This document shows positions 61,702-64,000 of a DNA stretch of 64,000 nt, in pieces. The notes under the pieces were generated by a model that did not search any database, was not told where the DNA came from, and worked only from the letters and a program-made list of their open reading frames with translations. A program made the position numbers and the translations under genes. How positions within the stretch are numbered: the first letter of the stretch is position 1; each line of letters starts with the position of its first letter. This DNA is from Lachnospiraceae bacterium (lineage in GTDB: Bacteria; Bacillota; Clostridia; Lachnospirales; Lachnospiraceae), in NCBI GenBank assembly GCA_910575475.1, contig CAJTGD010000005.1, positions 1 through 64,000 of the forward strand. Reading direction: 5' to 3'.

Positions 61702-63197
61702 TAGAGTTAAAAAATGTGTCTTTCCAATATGAACAAGGCAATTCCAAGGGAAAGATTGAAAATATAGACTTAACGATTCATGACGGCGAGGTTGTGTTGC
61801 TTTGCGGCGAATCCGGCTGCGGCAAAACAACACTTACACGTTTAATGAATGGCTTGATCCCACATTATTATGAGGGGACGCTTACAGGACAGATGATCGT
61901 GGAAGGGATAGATGTAAAAAATGTATCCCTTTATGCTCTGTCTGGCGTAGTCGGTTCTGTCTTTCAAAATCCGAGAACGCAGTTTTTTACGGTGGATACC
62001 ACAAGTGAAATTGCATTTGGATGCGAGAATTTGGAGATTGATGCAGAAAAAATCAATTTTCGCATAGAAAAGACAGTGGGTGCATTAAAGATTGAAGATT
62101 TGCTGAATCGAAGCCTTTTTGCATTATCTGGCGGTGAGAAACAAAAGATTGCCTGTGCTTCCGTATCAGCGATGGAGCCTGATATATTTGTACTGGACGA
62201 ACCGTCTTCAAATCTGGATATTAAGTCAATCAGAGAATTAAAGAGCGTGTTGCAGGAATGGAAATCACAAGGGAAAACGATTGTGATAGCTGAACATCGC
62301 TTGTACTATCTGATGGATATTGCAGATCGGGTTCTGTATATGCAGGATGGACATATAAAAGAAAATCTTTCTATTACGGATTTTAGAAAGAAATCCACTG
62401 ACGAATTACAATCAATTGGGCTTAGGTCTTTACAGTCAGAAGATTTTAGCAGGATTCAGGGTGCAGTCGGTGCGGCAAAGCAACTGTATATCCGGGATTT
62501 TGAAGCCGCCTACAAAAATGCTTCTGGCGGGAAAAAGCAAAAACAAAAGGTGTTGGACATACCGGGTTTGATGATTCCGCAAGGTTCTGTGGTAGGAGTG
62601 GTCGGCAACAATGGAGCAGGGAAAACGTCTTTTGTCAACAATCTGTGCGGGCTGTTTCAAACAGCAAAAGGATGTATGAGCATGGACGGAAAAACTTACA
62701 TGGCAGGCCAGAGAATGAAAATCTGTTACATGGTCATGCAGGATGTGAACCACCAGCTTTTTACGGAAAGTGTTCTGGATGAGATTTTGCTTAGTCTGGA
62801 TAATGCGGATGAAGAAAAAGCAACACTTGAAGCAGAAAAAATTATGGAGAGCCTGCGCATTTCAGAATTCAGGGAAGCCCACCCAATGTCATTATCTGGT
62901 GGGAAGAAACAAAGGGTGGCTATTGCCAGTGCGATTGCGTCAGGAAAACAGATTATTGTCTTTGACGAGCCGACAAGCGGATTAGATTATCGCCACATGA
63001 AAGAAGTGGCAGAAAACTTGCGGGAATTAAGCTCATTAGGAAAGACGCTATTTATTGTTACACACGATCCTGAATTGATTGCGGAGTGCTGTAACTACTT
63101 CGTATTTATCGAAAAAGGAAAAGTGCTGTGGAGTGACGGTTGGAACCGGATAAGCCGGGAACGGCTGCAAAGGTTCTTTGCTTTTGAAGATGATTGA
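61698..63197 (+). CDS. ECF transporter ATPase with two nucleotide-binding domains (module 2)
   Basis: A 499-aa double ABC ATPase. Domain 1: CGESGCGKTT, ALSGGEKQK, IFVLDEPSSNLD. Domain 2: VGNNGAGKTS, SLSGGKKQR, IIVFDEPTSGLD. The conserved stretch VMQDVNHQLFTESVLDE is shared with the module 1 ATPase. Both sites look active. Last complete gene of the ABC-ABC-ECF operon; a truncated DtxR-like frame starts at its stop codon. Confidence 0.92.
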   Translation: MIELKNVSFQYEQGNSKGKIENIDLTIHDGEVVLLCGESGCGKTTLTRLMNGLIPHYYEGTLTGQMIVEGIDVKNVSLYALSGVVGSVFQNPRTQFFTVDTTSEIAFGCENLEIDAEKINFRIEKTVGALKIEDLLNRSLFALSGGEKQKIACASVSAMEPDIFVLDEPSSNLDIKSIRELKSVLQEWKSQGKTIVIAEHRLYYLMDIADRVLYMQDGHIKENLSITDFRKKSTDELQSIGLRSLQSEDFSRIQGAVGAAKQLYIRDFEAAYKNASGGKKQKQKVLDIPGLMIPQGSVVGVVGNNGAGKTSFVNNLCGLFQTAKGCMSMDGKTYMAGQRMKICYMVMQDVNHQLFTESVLDEILLSLDNADEEKATLEAEKIMESLRISEFREAHPMSLSGGKKQRVAIASAIASGKQIIVFDEPTSGLDYRHMKEVAENLRELSSLGKTLFIVTHDPELIAECCNYFVFIEKGKVLWSDGWNRISRERLQRFFAFEDD

Positions 63198-63199
63198 AA

Positions 63200-63331
63200 A
63201 TGAAGATTCATGCGTCAGGCGGGGATTATTTGGAAGCAGTCCTTGTTTTACAAAAGAATATAGGTATGGTGCGTTCCGTTGACCTTGCCCGGCACATGGG
63301 ATTCAGCAAACCGAGCATCAGCCATGCAGTA
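63200..63331 (+). pseudogene. DtxR/MntR-type metalloregulator, N-terminal fragment
   Basis: About 44 codons match the start of DtxR-family regulators: MKIHASGGDYLEAVLVLQKN, MVRSVDLARHMGFSKPSISHAV (winged helix with recognition helix). After SHAV the sequence switches to an unrelated winged-helix gene in another frame, so dimerisation and metal-binding domains are lost. Position at the end of the transporter operon suggests that an intact version once regulated it by iron or manganese. Confidence 0.7.
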
Positions 63332-63474
63332 TTTACCGTGACCGCAGGGAGATCAACCTCACCACAAAGGAGTATGACCTTTTGTGCCTGCTTGCGGCAA
63401 ACAGGGGGCAAGTGCTTACATACAACCAGATATACCGGAAGGTCTTGTATTGCTCCGAGGTCAGTTCCGAATAA
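63332..63474 (+). pseudogene. OmpR-type winged helix protein, fragment
   Basis: The frame reads YRDRREINLTTKEYDLLCLLAANRG, QVLTYNQIYRKVLYCSEVSSE and stops. It is homologous to residues ~65-105 of the protein at 50000 (ISLTAKEYDLLCLFVANKG) but lacks both the N-terminus and the C-terminal wing. It is joined directly to the DtxR-type fragment. Confidence 0.7.
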
Positions 63475-63483
63475 AGATTATAG

Positions 63484-63507
63484 GGCGGTTTGGTTTTCCA
63501 AGCCGTC
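63484..63507 (+). terminator. terminator after the chimeric regulator
   Basis: GGCGGTTTGG-TTTT-CCAAGCCGTC forms a 10-bp stem (with G-T pairs), followed by TTATTAT. Equivalent to the terminator after the winged helix gene at 50481, so the fragment brought its terminator along. Confidence 0.65.
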
Positions 63508-63623
63508 TTATTATCGGCTTTAGCCGGTTGAGTACGACGGAGTTTTTCGTGTTCCGAAAAATGGAGGCGTGCGAAGCAAAAAACCACCTGCTATGCGGGT
63601 GGTGTAGCAAGTGCTTATAGCAC

Positions 63624-63690
63624 AAAAATCACCTTTCCGTTATGATAGAGTTGTTCAAGCTACTACATAACGAAAGGAAAGGTGATTTTT
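63624..63690 (+). promoter_or_regulatory. ribosome-site-sequestering stem ahead of tnpA
   Basis: AAAAATCACCTTTCCGTTATG (63624-63644) is complementary to the 25 bases just before the tnpA start (63666-63690) apart from a four-base AAAG insertion. The stem buries the AAGGAAAGGTG ribosome site, as in the element at 24.3 kb. Confidence 0.7.
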
Positions 63691-64000
63691 ATGGCTAACA
63701 AGACAAATAGTATGGCACATACGAAATGGATGTGCAAGTATCACATTGTCTTTACTCCCAAGTATAGACGAAAAGCAATTTATAATCAATACAAAGTAAG
63801 TATACGTGACATTATAAAACAACTCTGCGCGTATAAAGGCGTGGAGATTATCGAAGGACATCTGATGCCCGACCATATCCATATGCTGGTAAGTATACCG
63901 CCCAAGTATAGCGTGTCGAGCTTTATGGGGTACCTGAAAGGAAAAAGTGCCCTGATGATATTCGACAAGCACGCAAACCTAAAGTACAAATACGGAAACC
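63691..64000 (+). CDS. tnpA: IS200/IS605 family transposase TnpA (partial, runs off the window)
   Basis: 103 codons of a Y1 transposase with the family opening HTKWMCKYHIVFTPKYRRK, the intact HUH motif MPDHIHMLVSIPP and SSFMGYLKGKSALMIFDKH. It is closely related to the transposase at 24383. The C-terminal tyrosine region lies beyond the window, so completeness cannot be judged. Confidence 0.92.
   Translation, partial: MANKTNSMAHTKWMCKYHIVFTPKYRRKAIYNQYKVSIRDIIKQLCAYKGVEIIEGHLMPDHIHMLVSIPPKYSVSSFMGYLKGKSALMIFDKHANLKYKYGN

Larger units (their letters stand above)
63583..64000 (+). mobile_element. IS200/IS605-type insertion sequence, left part
   Basis: A third IS200-type element, cut by the window end. 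A left-end hairpin ACCACC-t-GC-TAT-GC-g-GGTGGT (63583-63603) precedes the transposase leader. The right end is outside the window. Confidence 0.75.

Overview
The window looks like the chromosome of a spore-forming Lachnospiraceae-type clostridium (Bacillota). The evidence is the initiator and elongator tRNA run behind a 23S rRNA 3' end, the holB-yaaT-yabB-rsmI housekeeping cluster, the spore maturation genes spmA and spmB, strong AGGAGG ribosome binding sites throughout, and many integrative-element remnants of the kind common in gut Clostridia.

Layout. 1-742: end of a 23S rRNA gene and six tRNAs (Asp, Val, Tyr, Thr, fMet, Phe) with no 5S gene between. 0.9-7.3 kb: an Orn/Lys/Arg decarboxylase, a 164-bp MITE, a guanylate-kinase-like protein and holB-yaaT-tRNA methyltransferase-rsmI. 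7.4-11.5 kb: a degenerate ABC ATPase, spmB, a DUF885 lipoprotein and spmA. 11.65-23.7 kb (minus strand, visibly more A+T-rich): a compact defence operon. In transcription order it encodes a degenerate methyltransferase/TRD fusion, an ADP-ribosylglycohydrolase fused to HsdM, a second HsdM, HsdS, HsdR and an ImmA/IrrE metalloprotease with a C-terminal HTH; a 46-aa basic protein lies beyond the operon terminator with its own promoter. This is the most unusual system in the window. An IS200-type element at 24.3-24.9 kb closes the island and damages the genes on both sides.

24.9-31.4 kb: a small-molecule cassette (methyltransferase fragment, two BAAT-type hydrolases of which one is truncated, an ATC-hydrolase-like protein, an ICMT-like methyltransferase, a ketopantoate-reductase/methyltransferase fusion and a broken membrane gene). 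31.6-39.1 kb: an ECF transporter (MptD-type S component, EcfT, double EcfA), an AraC regulator and a heterodimeric ABC pair whose second gene is frameshifted. 39.3-40.2 kb: remains of an integrative element, including the N-terminal part of a serine recombinase; a C-terminal part of a similar recombinase lies at 50.7 kb. Between them sit a TetR-MATE pair and a redox cassette (three aldo/keto reductases, a frameshifted flavodoxin, a lipoprotein gene interrupted by a second MITE copy, a DUF4405 membrane protein and an MBL-fold protein), plus another IS200-type element. 51.3-63.2 kb: two more TetR-controlled ABC pairs and a second ECF module, then a DtxR/winged-helix chimera and the start of a third IS200-type element.

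How it fits together: three transporter operons (31.6, 52.2 and 56.9 kb) share an inverted repeat GGTTAG-N6-CTAACC in their leaders, so they probably form one regulon. ABC pair plus MptD-type ECF module recalls the streptococcal siaDE-siaFGH haem genes, and AraC plus ABC pair recalls ybtA-ybtP-ybtQ; iron, haem or siderophore traffic is therefore a reasonable but unproven guess. The accessory half carries many broken genes (one MITE insertion, single-base insertions in G6 and A3 tracts, internal deletions, chimeric junctions), so it is either decaying or contains some assembly errors.
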